Shown: positions 53,367 to 61,648, counted from the stretch's first letter. The stretch: 64,000 nt of DNA from Leptolyngbya sp. BL0902 (GCF_016403105.1 NZ_CP046155.1:806001-870000), one strand, 5' to 3'. Made by a program: numbers and translations. The notes: generated by a model from the sequence alone, not told the origin.

Positions 53367-53619
53367 AGTTGAAATCCTAACTGTGTGGAATAAACCAACT
53401 ATGACTACAGAAGCAGGAGAATTTATTTCCGACTTAAAAGATACGTGTAATTCGCCATCTTTTAAAGAAAGAACACTCGTACTTCAGAACTTTCTTTGAA
53501 GATCAAGTGATCTTTAGTATGGGTGCATTGGTAGACAAAATCGCCTAAAGGCATCAGAGGTTTTTATGTGGCTAATAAATATTTAATTTTCAAGGTTCAA
53601 AAACTGTAAAGAAAAAACA
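53367..53619 (-). other. cas5 to cas4-cas1 gap
   Basis: A+T-rich 253 bp with no gene. It holds the solo repeat at 53534-53568 and, on the minus strand, an inverted AAGATCA/TGATCTT element near 53500-53515. It probably separates effector and adaptation gene expression. Confidence 0.6.
53534..53568 (-). repeat. Solo degenerate CRISPR repeat
   Basis: 21 of 35 bases match the array repeat at fixed spacing, including an unbroken 13-mer GGCATCAGAGGTT (plus strand). The hairpin GCC-TTTA-GGC is kept on the minus strand, but the handle has changed to ATTTTGTC. It lies in the sense orientation of the cas operon. Confidence 0.85.
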
Positions 53620-54291
53620 TCAGGTTTTCTTTCGTAGCTGCTTACCCTTTTGAGAACTTAAAACAGCTTTCAAAGGGGTAGGTATTTTTGTGAAACAATC
53701 TACCTGAAACTCATCACTCCAACTAAAGCGTTGAAAGGTTCCCTGCCCTGTCTTCCGATCAATCCATATAGGAAGGCTAATTAAACCACGATTATCTCTC
53801 ACTAGCCAGCGAACTGTACCATCTGTTTCTCGATACAAGCGGATACCATTGATCATCGCCCAAGATTCGCCTAGGCTCAGACCTCCAAAACGAGTAATTT
53901 GGGATGGAGTAGCAAGGGCAATTTCTACTCGGTCTGCTAGTTTTATCGTTGCTGTCTCTTCACTGGAGTCAACTTGAACGGCTATTCTCAAGTCAGTTAG
54001 AAGCTCCTGATGGTTAGGCTTTGAGAACTTACTAGTGGGATAGGTGCCCATGTGAGTCTTGCTAAACTTGTGATGACGCTGTTTCCTCACAATGCGAGAA
54101 ATGGGCGGATCATCACCAATGATGCCCAAAGCTAGTTTGACTCCTCGATGGGCTTCCATATTTACCTCGCCAATTAGCGAAAGCAGCAGCCCATAGACAG
54201 TTGACGGTGGTGGATAGAGATAGGTTTCCTTATAATCCCGTGCAAAGCTTCGAGGGAAGCTAGTGCAGGGACAATCGAGGTACAACTGCAT
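53620..54291 (-). CDS. cas5: Cas5 (DevS/Cmx5-like)
   Basis: 223 residues, MQLYLDCPCTSFPRSFARDYKETYLYPPPSTVYGLLLSLIGEVN. The N-terminal RAMP strand and the YPPPSTVYGLLLSLIGE motif are Cas5 hallmarks; LSLGESWAMINGIRL follows. It caps the crRNA 5' handle in Cascade. Its ATG overlaps the cas7 stop by one base. Confidence 0.93.
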   Translation of the reverse strand: MQLYLDCPCTSFPRSFARDYKETYLYPPPSTVYGLLLSLIGEVNMEAHRGVKLALGIIGDDPPISRIVRKQRHHKFSKTHMGTYPTSKFSKPNHQELLTDLRIAVQVDSSEETATIKLADRVEIALATPSQITRFGGLSLGESWAMINGIRLYRETDGTVRWLVRDNRGLISLPIWIDRKTGQGTFQRFSWSDEFQVDCFTKIPTPLKAVLSSQKGKQLRKKT

Positions 54292-55166
54292 TAGGCCGTT
54301 ACCTCCACCTTGAGTAGTGCTTTAGCAGTGGTGATCGCTTCTTTAACGCTACGGAAAACCCCAACGCCCAATTCCCCTAACTTCTCTCCATAGGGTGTAT
54401 CAGCAATTTCACCAGCGACAATCAATTCATTAGCAGCCACATCACCGACTTCAACCAACCTAAGAAGTTTAGGGCAACCTACTGCATCACCCATGCGTTT
54501 GAAGCTATCCATAATCCAGGGACTTGGATCATTGGTGACACGAATAACAATAGATTCTGGGTGAAAGTCGTATAGGAATCGTGAGTGATTACCACCAACA
54601 TGACGCACCGCCGCAATTGCATCCAAGGCTAAGGCAGCACGGGCAGGATTCTTCAAGTGCTCTGGGGTAAGGGCCACGGTGTACTGATAAGCCGTACAGT
54701 GAACCTCGGTTTGGTGAATAGAGGTTTTACCTTTCTCACCGCCTTTAGACCCAAAGGCAATGTCTCCCCAGTAAGGATCGAGACTAATAGCCCGACTAAT
54801 TTCTAAAGCACCTCGCCGTTTGGTGGTAGCATCCTCATTATCTTTGCCCTTTTTGGCGTCCATATAGCCAAACAAATCATCATCAATGTAGTCTTCGGCA
54901 CTAAAACGTTCATCTTTGAAGCTGTACTTATCTGTATCTGGGTTAAAGGTGCGATTCGTTACCGACTCGTTGTGATGTTGAAAATATTCGCGTAAGCCCC
55001 AACGAATAGCTTCAGCACTAATAGTCGTGTATTGATCGTTACCACGGGTAATCTTTTGCAGAGTGGAAAGGGTGCTACCGTCCCCTTCTCCTCGGTTATT
55101 GGCGGCTACAGCGGTAGCTGTGACGATAGTAGCGAAAAGATGTTGAGTCATTGTTGAGTGCTCCAA
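54291..55166 (-). CDS. cas7: Cas7 (DevR/Csa2-like)
   Basis: 291 residues. MTQHLFATIVTATAVAANNRGEGDGSTLSTLQKITRGNDQYTTISAEAIRWGLREYF matches the DevR/Csa2 Cas7 family. VRHVGGNHSRFLYDF is also typical. Several copies line the crRNA backbone. Start at 55166 or three codons later. It follows cas8 after 19 bp. Confidence 0.95.
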   Translation of the reverse strand: MEHSTMTQHLFATIVTATAVAANNRGEGDGSTLSTLQKITRGNDQYTTISAEAIRWGLREYFQHHNESVTNRTFNPDTDKYSFKDERFSAEDYIDDDLFGYMDAKKGKDNEDATTKRRGALEISRAISLDPYWGDIAFGSKGGEKGKTSIHQTEVHCTAYQYTVALTPEHLKNPARAALALDAIAAVRHVGGNHSRFLYDFHPESIVIRVTNDPSPWIMDSFKRMGDAVGCPKLLRLVEVGDVAANELIVAGEIADTPYGEKLGELGVGVFRSVKEAITTAKALLKVEVTA

Positions 55167-55185
55167 ATATTGGTGAGTAAATGTA

Positions 55186-56667
55186 TTAAAGGACGTTAGC
55201 TGTTTCTTCAGTAGAGTTTTCCTCTAGTAGCTTTTTTTCCTCCTTGGTTTTACTTTGATAGGTTGCGATTGCAAGCAAGGCTAAATCTCTAGCAGTTTTC
55301 CAGTTTCCCGGTTGATTTAGCCTTGCAAAGATTTGTAAGCCATTACCCAGTGCTGCTCCACTCCGAAAATCACTTAAGAATTTCACCAATGCAGTCGTGA
55401 ACTGTTGCTGTGTTCCAGGTCGCTGTAGCCGATAAATAACCTTATCGGTAACTTGTCCGTAGTCTAAAGGTCTGCCTTGTTTCTGTGCTTGCAAAATCTG
55501 CTCTCGTAAGTAAGTGCTAAAGGCACCTTGAACAGCCTCAAAGAGTACTTTCTCATCTGCGCTTAGATGTTCAGTCATTACAACTAATCCCCTGCGATCA
55601 TCTGGAAAAATAGAATTTGCCTTGCGAAACTCGAAAAATCCGTCATACCATGACTTGTTGACGATTAAGTTGTCACTAATCCAGGCTAAAACTTTGGACT
55701 CTGCTAACCATGTCCCGTTACCATCCTTTTTAAGCTGTACTCTGGGAGGTAAGAGCCTAGAAGCAACCTCATACAGTCCTAAAATCTGATCATTGATCTG
55801 TACTCGGTGTACAGCTTGCTTGAGATAGGATTGATTACCATCCCAAGGCTGGCTACCTAGACGGTATACCTCGCAATAATCGATACGAAACAAACTTGAG
55901 TCATCTGCTAACTTCTCTCGCAACAGGAAATTTAGGGCTGATTCCCCTGCACTGCTAGAGCGGAAGCTTTTATAGGTGCGTCCCGGCATCTTGCGGCGTA
56001 ACTTAACCCATTCGTTGATATTGCGAATTTCAGGAATAACCAATGCTGAGCGATAGCCAGTTAATTGATAATAGCCGCAAGCAAGCGGCAAAAATAGTAA
56101 AGCTAAAAAGCCTGTGGGAGATTCAACATAAGCTCCGTTAACAAAACACTCAACCAATCCAGGAAGGTGATGCCCTTTCAAAGGAATTTCCTTTTTGAAC
56201 ATTCCCTTGCTATTAAAAGCATCTTGAATACCACGGGTGTAGTAGCAATCCACTACTGGACGATAATCAATCCGAATTTCAGGCTGATCATCGTCAACGG
56301 TAAAGTTCAGGGGTACAGCTTGCTTTTCACGACTGCGCTGCTTGCTGTGCTGCAAGAATGAGTTCATCACCCCTTCACTAAAGATGTAGCGCCCCTGCTC
56401 ATCTAGATTCAGTGCGGGTGCTTCTAAATAGCCTTCATCAGAACGATAGGTCTGTGCTAAGAGCCATTGAATAGCATCTATGTCTTTGCCCTCCCAGGAT
56501 AGGGTTACAACATCTTCTGTAACCTCCCACTGTAAAGGAGCATCGGTAGAATCGATAGCTGATAGTGCAAGCCCTAACCCAGCGATTCCGGCTCGATGCG
56601 GTAGTAGTGTGTTGGGGTCAAAAATGGAGAGTGTCAGTTCAGTCAATTCAGTTACCTCCTTCCTCAT
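55186..56667 (-). CDS. cas8: Cas8 (Cmx8/MYXAN-type large subunit)
   Basis: 493 residues. Start MRKEVTELTELTLSIFDPNTLLPHRAGIAGLGLALSAID; later VDCYYTRGIQDAF and PTGFLALLFLPLACGYYQLTG. Position between cas7 and the small gene, length and the LLPHRAGIAGL start fit the Cmx8 group, the large subunit that reads the PAM. Assignment rests on context plus this pattern. It overlaps the 91-residue gene by 20 bp. Confidence 0.88.
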   Translation of the reverse strand: MRKEVTELTELTLSIFDPNTLLPHRAGIAGLGLALSAIDSTDAPLQWEVTEDVVTLSWEGKDIDAIQWLLAQTYRSDEGYLEAPALNLDEQGRYIFSEGVMNSFLQHSKQRSREKQAVPLNFTVDDDQPEIRIDYRPVVDCYYTRGIQDAFNSKGMFKKEIPLKGHHLPGLVECFVNGAYVESPTGFLALLFLPLACGYYQLTGYRSALVIPEIRNINEWVKLRRKMPGRTYKSFRSSSAGESALNFLLREKLADDSSLFRIDYCEVYRLGSQPWDGNQSYLKQAVHRVQINDQILGLYEVASRLLPPRVQLKKDGNGTWLAESKVLAWISDNLIVNKSWYDGFFEFRKANSIFPDDRRGLVVMTEHLSADEKVLFEAVQGAFSTYLREQILQAQKQGRPLDYGQVTDKVIYRLQRPGTQQQFTTALVKFLSDFRSGAALGNGLQIFARLNQPGNWKTARDLALLAIATYQSKTKEEKKLLEENSTEETANVL

Positions 56668-56923
56668 ACTCCCAAATGCGCCAGTAGTCTCTGTGATTTA
56701 CCTGTTCAATAAACTCAATCCGTACTCGCCCTTTGCCGTGAGGAAGGTTGTAATCGAGGCAGGAAAGCTTCTTGGCACGACGCAAAGCACTTTCTGGGAT
56801 GCCTTCACGAATTGCAGATTTTGTTGTTATCCCTCTGGGCTTTAGTCCCAGGAAGGGTAGTCGCTGCGCTTTTTCCAACTCAGCAGTGGCATAACCTAGC
56901 AGGGTCAGTTGCTCAGCAGTCAT
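56648..56923 (-). CDS. Uncharacterised 91-residue protein in the cas operon
   Basis: MTAEQLTLLGYATAELEKAQRLPFLGLKPRGITTKSAIREGIPESALRRAKKLSCLDYNLPHGKGRVRIEFIEQVNHRDYWRIWEYEEGGN. The first half is basic and may hold an HTH-like turn; the C-terminal half is beta-rich (GRVRIEFIEQVNHRDYWRIWEYE). GAGG lies eight bases before the ATG. It is the first gene after the mini-CRISPR and putative internal promoter and overlaps cas8, so it is likely co-translated with it. It could be a Cascade small subunit, a regulator or an anti-CRISPR-like protein; I do not recognise it. Confidence 0.7.
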   Translation of the reverse strand: MTAEQLTLLGYATAELEKAQRLPFLGLKPRGITTKSAIREGIPESALRRAKKLSCLDYNLPHGKGRVRIEFIEQVNHRDYWRIWEYEEGGN

Positions 56924-56950
56924 GGGGAACCTCGCAGTAAGTCATCCTCC

Positions 56951-56986
56951 ATAATATAGCCCATCATCAGAGTGAGTTGTCTACAT
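56951..56986 (-). promoter_or_regulatory. Putative cas8-operon promoter overlapped by mini-CRISPR target site
   Basis: Minus strand: TAGACA (56983-56978) as -35-like and TATATT (56958-56953) as -10-like, 19 bp apart, about 30 bp before the ATG at 56923. The ten bases TAGACAACTC (56983-56974) preceded by ATG (56986-56984) match the pseudo-spacer seed except at position 6. Confidence 0.6.
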
Positions 56987-57009
56987 CAGCCAAAATTACT
57001 TCTAAAGAT

Positions 57010-57046
57010 AGCCAGCCTCATGGAGGGGATTCCTCAAAGGCTGGCT
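57010..57046 (-). promoter_or_regulatory. Strong hairpin after the mini-CRISPR
   Basis: Perfect 9-bp stem AGCCAGCCT (57010-57018) / AGGCTGGCT (57038-57046) with an inner GAGG/CCTC pair. It lies directly downstream of the second pseudo-repeat on the minus strand, followed by ATCTTTAG, so it may end the crRNA-like transcript or the cas6-cas3 mRNA. Confidence 0.65.
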
Positions 57047-57049
57047 TGG

Positions 57050-57155
57050 TCGTGCAACGCCTTGCGGCATCAGTGGTTGGCTCCAACTTCTGTAGTTTTA
57101 CTACAGAGCAGAGTGGTCTAGTGCTCAACGCCTTATGGAGCATCTGAGAGGGACA
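57050..57155 (-). ncRNA. Degenerate mini-CRISPR (CreR/CreA-like crRNA gene)
   Basis: On the minus strand the first pseudo-repeat (57155-57121) keeps AAGGCGTTGAGCAC, including the complete 8-nt handle. A 36-nt pseudo-spacer follows (57120-57085). The second pseudo-repeat (57084-57050) matches 25 of 35 bases and keeps hairpin TGCCGCAAGGCG but has a damaged end. This would give one crRNA-like RNA. The pseudo-spacer includes an 8-bp inverted repeat TCTGTAGT/ACTACAGA. Known CreR/CreA RNAs in type I systems have such structure and location. That it is transcribed is inference. Confidence 0.8.
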
Positions 57156-57163
57156 CTGATACA

Positions 57164-59401
57164 TCATACCGATCTCCTTGCTAGTTCATAGGCACCAATT
57201 TCTGATGAATAGCCCCATGACTCCGCAGGGGCTACCGGATAGCGTCTGCATTTTTGCCAGCCTTTGGTTTGCTGGTTTCTAACCACTAAGGGAACCGTGT
57301 ACCGAGGAATCAGCTTGGCAGGCAATTTTTCAACGGTTGGGACATCCCGCTCCAGTAAAACGGTGGTGGTGTAACCTGCCTCCCGTAAAGAGGTTGGGTA
57401 GGTACGCCACTCACCATCGAGCCAAACCGAGTTGCGATCCGGTTGTCCTTGAGTAGCTGCCTTTTCGAGCCAAGATGCCAGATCAGCTTGGCAAACCTCG
57501 CCAGCAAAGCTCTGAACTAATTCGAGGCCAGCCTCCAAGTCTTCTTGCTCGTAGGGAAAGCCAACTTTTTCATCGGGGTAGAACAGGGCATCAAGGGCAT
57601 GGCCGCAGTATTGGCGATTCAATCGACCCAGGCGCTGCACTAAGCCTGGTGGATCGGCAATTTGAGTTACGAGTAAGGTTGCAGACAGATCCAATGACAT
57701 CTCAGCTACCTGGGTGGCAACTGCCATCACTGGGCCATCAGTCTTAAAACGGTCAACGACCTCTCGGTGGTGCTGGACGCGATCACCATATTTATAACGG
57801 CTGTGATAAAGCAACGGGCTTAGCCCAATCTTTTTAGCATTTTGGTAAACGTCAATAGCTGTGTTGACCTGATTACAAACCCACAGAATTTTGCCTCCTG
57901 CCTCATATTCAGCCTTCACCCGTTCCCAATTGGGTGCATCGGCATAGTGAAAGCGGTAACGGGGCTGGGTTTCAAGATCCTTTGGCCCGTGAATAACATC
58001 TAAGGGTGCGCCTACCGCTTGCTCAATGGCCTGTAGCTGCCAGGGTAAGAACGACGCTGACATGAGTAAGATTGGTGCTTTAACTACCTCCAGGAACCGC
58101 AAAAGTGCCCCAAAAAGCTTGTTGTCATAGCAGTGGACTTCATCAAATACAAAGGCTGCTTGGGCAATTGCAGGAAAGCAATACAGAGGACGGCGGTTAC
58201 ATTGCAGCAGTCCTAAAACTGTATCTACGGTACAAATACTGACCTTAGTGCTCCAGGCTTTGAACGATTCCAGTTTGGTTTCCAGGTCGTCATCATCTCC
58301 GGTTGAGTGCAGGTCTAAATGCTCCAAGTCAACTGCTGCACGAGTGTGGACCAGCGTTGAATCCACTTTGTCGTAGACATAATCTAAAAAGCCTTCGGTA
58401 CTGGTTCCCGTCGTCGGATAGCAGAAGAATAGCTTGCGCCCGATGGCATGGCGTTTGGCCCAATTGTAAGCACCCAGGGTTTTCCCTGTTCCACACCCTG
58501 CCCGTGCAAGCGTCACTCGTTGTTCTGCTTTACCCAAATTCTCCTGAAAAGGACGTAGGGAATTACCCTCCAATCGTTCCGCTACCACATGCTGTAGTTC
58601 AGTTTCAGTCAAGGTATACCGAATTTGTTGCTCAATCCAGTCACGAATCGAAACATCGTTTGCGGGTAACGCTGAACCACTGGTGTCTCCTGCCACCAAT
58701 AGGGCTTTAACAACCGCTGTGAAGACTGGATCAGTGTCCCATTCGACAAATTCCCTAATCAGTGTTTTCTGCTTTTGCTTGAGGTCTGTGATTGTCCAAT
58801 GTGTAGGTAAGTTATTGGGCAAAGATAGGTTCAATCCACATAATTTCTGGCCGTACTTTAGTAGCCCGATAAAGTGTTTATGGGTGGTGTAGAGCCATAG
58901 GAGATCGCCCCTTGTCCATTGATCACAGCCAGAGTTACGGATGACTCCAATCTCATCGGTTTGCTTACCTGCTTCGCCACCCAGCTTGAAATGGTGTCCA
59001 CCAGCCGCTGCTAGAGCCACATAAAAATTTCCCTGACCAGTTGAAAGCCAGTCCCGCATTTCCCAAGCCAACAAAACTGATATCACTTCATGCCGCATCA
59101 ACTGCGGGTTATTCATTGGATTCTTAAACTTGCGTACTACAGCCTGGAAGTGATCATTTGCCTTGCCTAAATCATGTAGAAACGCTGCCAGTTGAACTGT
59201 CGCCTTTAGTTCTTCAAGACTTTGAGATAAGCCAAACTGTTGCAGGCAACCAATACCTAGCTCATCAACCAGTGTAGTGACAGCTTCGACGACATCAGAG
59301 GTATGGCCTGTTAGCCCATAGGCAGACTTCCAGGGCTTATCCATCGACTTCGCTAGGAGTAACTTAGGCCGTAAGGCTGGCTTCTCAGGCAGCATACGCA
59401 T
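57164..59401 (-). CDS. cas3: Cas3 HD nuclease-helicase
   Basis: 745 residues. HD nuclease: GHTSDVV, LAAFLHDLGKANDHF, AAGGHHFKLGG. Helicase: Walker A AGCGTGKTLGAY, DEVH in FVFDEVHCYDN, LMSASFLPWQL, and motif VI GLVQRLGRLNRQYCG. It degrades target DNA after Cascade recruitment. The gene starts 17 bp inside the cas6 3' end. Confidence 0.96.
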   Translation of the reverse strand: MRMLPEKPALRPKLLLAKSMDKPWKSAYGLTGHTSDVVEAVTTLVDELGIGCLQQFGLSQSLEELKATVQLAAFLHDLGKANDHFQAVVRKFKNPMNNPQLMRHEVISVLLAWEMRDWLSTGQGNFYVALAAAGGHHFKLGGEAGKQTDEIGVIRNSGCDQWTRGDLLWLYTTHKHFIGLLKYGQKLCGLNLSLPNNLPTHWTITDLKQKQKTLIREFVEWDTDPVFTAVVKALLVAGDTSGSALPANDVSIRDWIEQQIRYTLTETELQHVVAERLEGNSLRPFQENLGKAEQRVTLARAGCGTGKTLGAYNWAKRHAIGRKLFFCYPTTGTSTEGFLDYVYDKVDSTLVHTRAAVDLEHLDLHSTGDDDDLETKLESFKAWSTKVSICTVDTVLGLLQCNRRPLYCFPAIAQAAFVFDEVHCYDNKLFGALLRFLEVVKAPILLMSASFLPWQLQAIEQAVGAPLDVIHGPKDLETQPRYRFHYADAPNWERVKAEYEAGGKILWVCNQVNTAIDVYQNAKKIGLSPLLYHSRYKYGDRVQHHREVVDRFKTDGPVMAVATQVAEMSLDLSATLLVTQIADPPGLVQRLGRLNRQYCGHALDALFYPDEKVGFPYEQEDLEAGLELVQSFAGEVCQADLASWLEKAATQGQPDRNSVWLDGEWRTYPTSLREAGYTTTVLLERDVPTVEKLPAKLIPRYTVPLVVRNQQTKGWQKCRRYPVAPAESWGYSSEIGAYELARRSV

Positions 59402-60086
59402 CTTCCTTTAGTGGATAAAACCAACCACAACCAAAGTGCTTTCGTCCACCTAAGCCATGCCACTGTAATATAAGTGAGTCTTCATTACTCAAACCCTCAA
59501 CTACGACACTAAATCCTAAAACCTTCTTATCTTTTATTTGCAGAGTTCGTCGAGCTAAATCGCCATCAGGATCGCTAGGAATAAATACTTGTCCTTTAAG
59601 ACCAAGACGATCTAACCCATTCTGACAAGATTGCAGAAAGTATCGAGGTACTTCTGCATGATCAATTTCTTTTAGCTTAAACGTCACAAGTCGCGACTTT
59701 AAAGTATCACTGGCTTCTGGCAAAGTAATCCTAGGCTGAATCAGTCGAATAAGATGTCCGCGAATATCCAAAACCTGATTTTGCAGGAAGCGATACCAAG
59801 TCTGCACCTGATCAGCCGGACAACGAAGTCGCAAGGATGAGCTTTGATTTAAATAAATCATGCCAGCATGATCAGGAATACCTGAAATTGTGCATAGATG
59901 TAAATCGTCTGGCAAGTCTTTAGGCATGGATGCATCTTCAACCGCTTGGAGACTTTTTTTCACTGCTGAGTAAAGCGCGTAGCCATGATCCGCAGGGAGC
60001 GTTTTACCCCTCAGAGCAAATTGAATTTCGAGAAAGTCCATATTTTCCCCCCTGTGTTGCACTTCTAAGCATGAGCAATTACTCAT
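59385..60086 (-). CDS. cas6: Cas6 crRNA-processing endoribonuclease (Cmx6-like)
   Basis: 233 residues, MSNCSCLEVQHRGENMDFLEIQFALRGKTLPADHGYALYSAVKKSL; M16 (MDFLEIQFALRG) is an alternative start. RAMP-like strands and the C-terminal Gly-rich loop HGLGGRKHFGCGWFYPL identify Cas6. It cuts the repeat at the hairpin base to leave the 8-nt handle. It overlaps the WYL gene by 8 bp. Confidence 0.92.
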   Translation of the reverse strand: MSNCSCLEVQHRGENMDFLEIQFALRGKTLPADHGYALYSAVKKSLQAVEDASMPKDLPDDLHLCTISGIPDHAGMIYLNQSSSLRLRCPADQVQTWYRFLQNQVLDIRGHLIRLIQPRITLPEASDTLKSRLVTFKLKEIDHAEVPRYFLQSCQNGLDRLGLKGQVFIPSDPDGDLARRTLQIKDKKVLGFSVVVEGLSNEDSLILQWHGLGGRKHFGCGWFYPLKEDAYAA

Positions 60087-61068
60087 TAGACTTGGAAGAG
60101 TTCAAATAATTATAGTTCATTAGTTCTATTTCCTCCTTCATCACTGTGACTAACTCCGGTGGCTCCAACACTCTTGCCCCTCTCCCATAGCCCAACACCC
60201 ACCGCTTCACATCATTAATGCCCCTTACTACAATCTGAAGCGTCACCGCCCCGTCCTCGTGCTCCTCTAGCTCTTGGGTAGGATGCCAGCGACGTTCCCG
60301 GATGTAGGGGGCGGTCTTGGCATCAAACCAAATTCGTACCGTGACTGGGACACCCCCCACCTCATGCTGGAAAATCATCTCCAGGTGATCCTTGGCATTG
60401 AAGTCCGGCTTGCGCTCAAAGCTATCCTCCAGCAGCTTTAGCTCGCGAATCCGGTCTACCCGGAACCAACGCACCTCATCCCGTTTGTGGCACCAGCCAA
60501 TGACGTAGGGGTTCGTGCCCCGGTAGATGTGCAGTAGGTATGGGTCTAGCACCCGCTCGGAGGTGGCGTTACGGCTGGCGGTGTAGTAGCTCATCCACAC
60601 CTGCTTCGATTCCCGACACGCTTCCTCTAGCTGCTGCCAAACGTCCAAATTCAGATTGGTTTCCGCCCCAGAACGAAAAACCAGGCGATCCTCAGCAATC
60701 TGTTGGAAATCTAGCCAGGTTTGTTCTGGTAGCCGCTCGGTTAATCGGGTGATGGCTGACCGCAGATCCAGGGCATAGGCCGACCCGGCACAGGCTTCCA
60801 GCATCCTAGCCCCCAAGGTGAGGGCAAAAAGTTCCCCTTTGGTGAGTTGGACGGTTGGAAGTCGCCAGGTCGGTTCTGTGTAGTGGTAGCCGTGGGTACG
60901 GTGAAATTTCACGGGCGCATGGAACCGATCCCGCATAAAGGCAATGTCATCGCGAATCGTGCGCTCACTCACCTCCAGCACATCCGCCAACGCTTGAGCC
61001 GTCTGCCGTTCAGGCTTACGGATTAGCTCATCAATTTTCAGTAGTCGCTCTAGTTGAATGCGCGACAT
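60079..61068 (-). CDS. WYL-domain transcriptional regulator
   Basis: 329 residues. N-terminal HTH (RQTAQALADVLEVSERTIRDDIAFMRDR), then a WYL domain (VWMSYYTASRNATSERVLDPYLLHIYRGTNPYVIGWCHKRDEVRWFRVDRI) and a WCX-like C-terminus. WYL proteins bind ligands or nucleic acid and often repress defence operons; in Synechocystis a WYL protein controls a CRISPR locus. Being first in the operon, it likely autoregulates cas6-cas3. Confidence 0.93.
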   Translation of the reverse strand: MSRIQLERLLKIDELIRKPERQTAQALADVLEVSERTIRDDIAFMRDRFHAPVKFHRTHGYHYTEPTWRLPTVQLTKGELFALTLGARMLEACAGSAYALDLRSAITRLTERLPEQTWLDFQQIAEDRLVFRSGAETNLNLDVWQQLEEACRESKQVWMSYYTASRNATSERVLDPYLLHIYRGTNPYVIGWCHKRDEVRWFRVDRIRELKLLEDSFERKPDFNAKDHLEMIFQHEVGGVPVTVRIWFDAKTAPYIRERRWHPTQELEEHEDGAVTLQIVVRGINDVKRWVLGYGRGARVLEPPELVTVMKEEIELMNYNYLNSSKSNE

Positions 61069-61648
61069 CAGAATGCCTCAACGTGAATGACCCCAGCCTA
61101 GTTAACCAACCCGGCAAAAAAGCTTCCGGGTTGCAGGGCCACCGTCAAAATCGCTAAAAAAGTTTGTTATCCCCAGAACATCCCCAGAACATCCCCACAG
61201 CAAAACCAGGCACACGGAATGCCTGCCTATGATGGGTTTATCGAAACAACGACCAGGGGAACGACCATCTCACGGGTCTAGAACGACCTCAGACTCCGCG
61301 AGCTTCACTTCGCTTAGAGTACCCAACTCCAGCGGCGGAATCACACCATTACAAAACTAAATATCTTGCCCCTGAGAAATACCGTCGTCTCTAGGATTTC
61401 AGACTTCCACCACCGAGGACACCGGGGCTGAAAAGATAAGGATATTATCTGGGCCATGCTGGCATTTACAGTTCAGGCAAGGCCCATGAATCATTAACCT
61501 GTAGAACTACCTAGGAAATAGGAAAATCTAGATAAATGCCGTCATTTTTATAGAGAAAATCCCATAGTGTGCCTGACGCCAATTCACGGTTGGAAAAAGT
61601 ACGTTAATACGAGTGTTCCCTTCCAACCCTTCAACGTAGATCCTCGGT
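61069..61648. other. Intergenic region between cas operon and exported-protein genes
   Basis: 580 bp without a gene. It holds an 8-bp inverted repeat CAACCCGG (61107-61114) / CCGGGTTG (61126-61133), two to three tandem ATCCCCAGAACA boxes (about 61160-61195), and two ACGACCA words near 61250, so it shares words with the operon leaders at 32-35 kb. Promoters for the WYL operon and the gene at 61649 should lie here. Confidence 0.55.

Noticed and set aside
49047-61068. CRISPR-associated transposon (type I-B CAST)
   Set aside because: cas3, cas4-cas1 and cas2 are all present and no tnsA/B/C/D or tniQ gene is seen in the window.
61270-61285. Second seed target for the mini-CRISPR upstream of the WYL gene (TAGACCCGTG)
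   Set aside because: Only bases 1-6 and one more match and the preceding triplet is TTC, so it is much weaker than the site at 56974.
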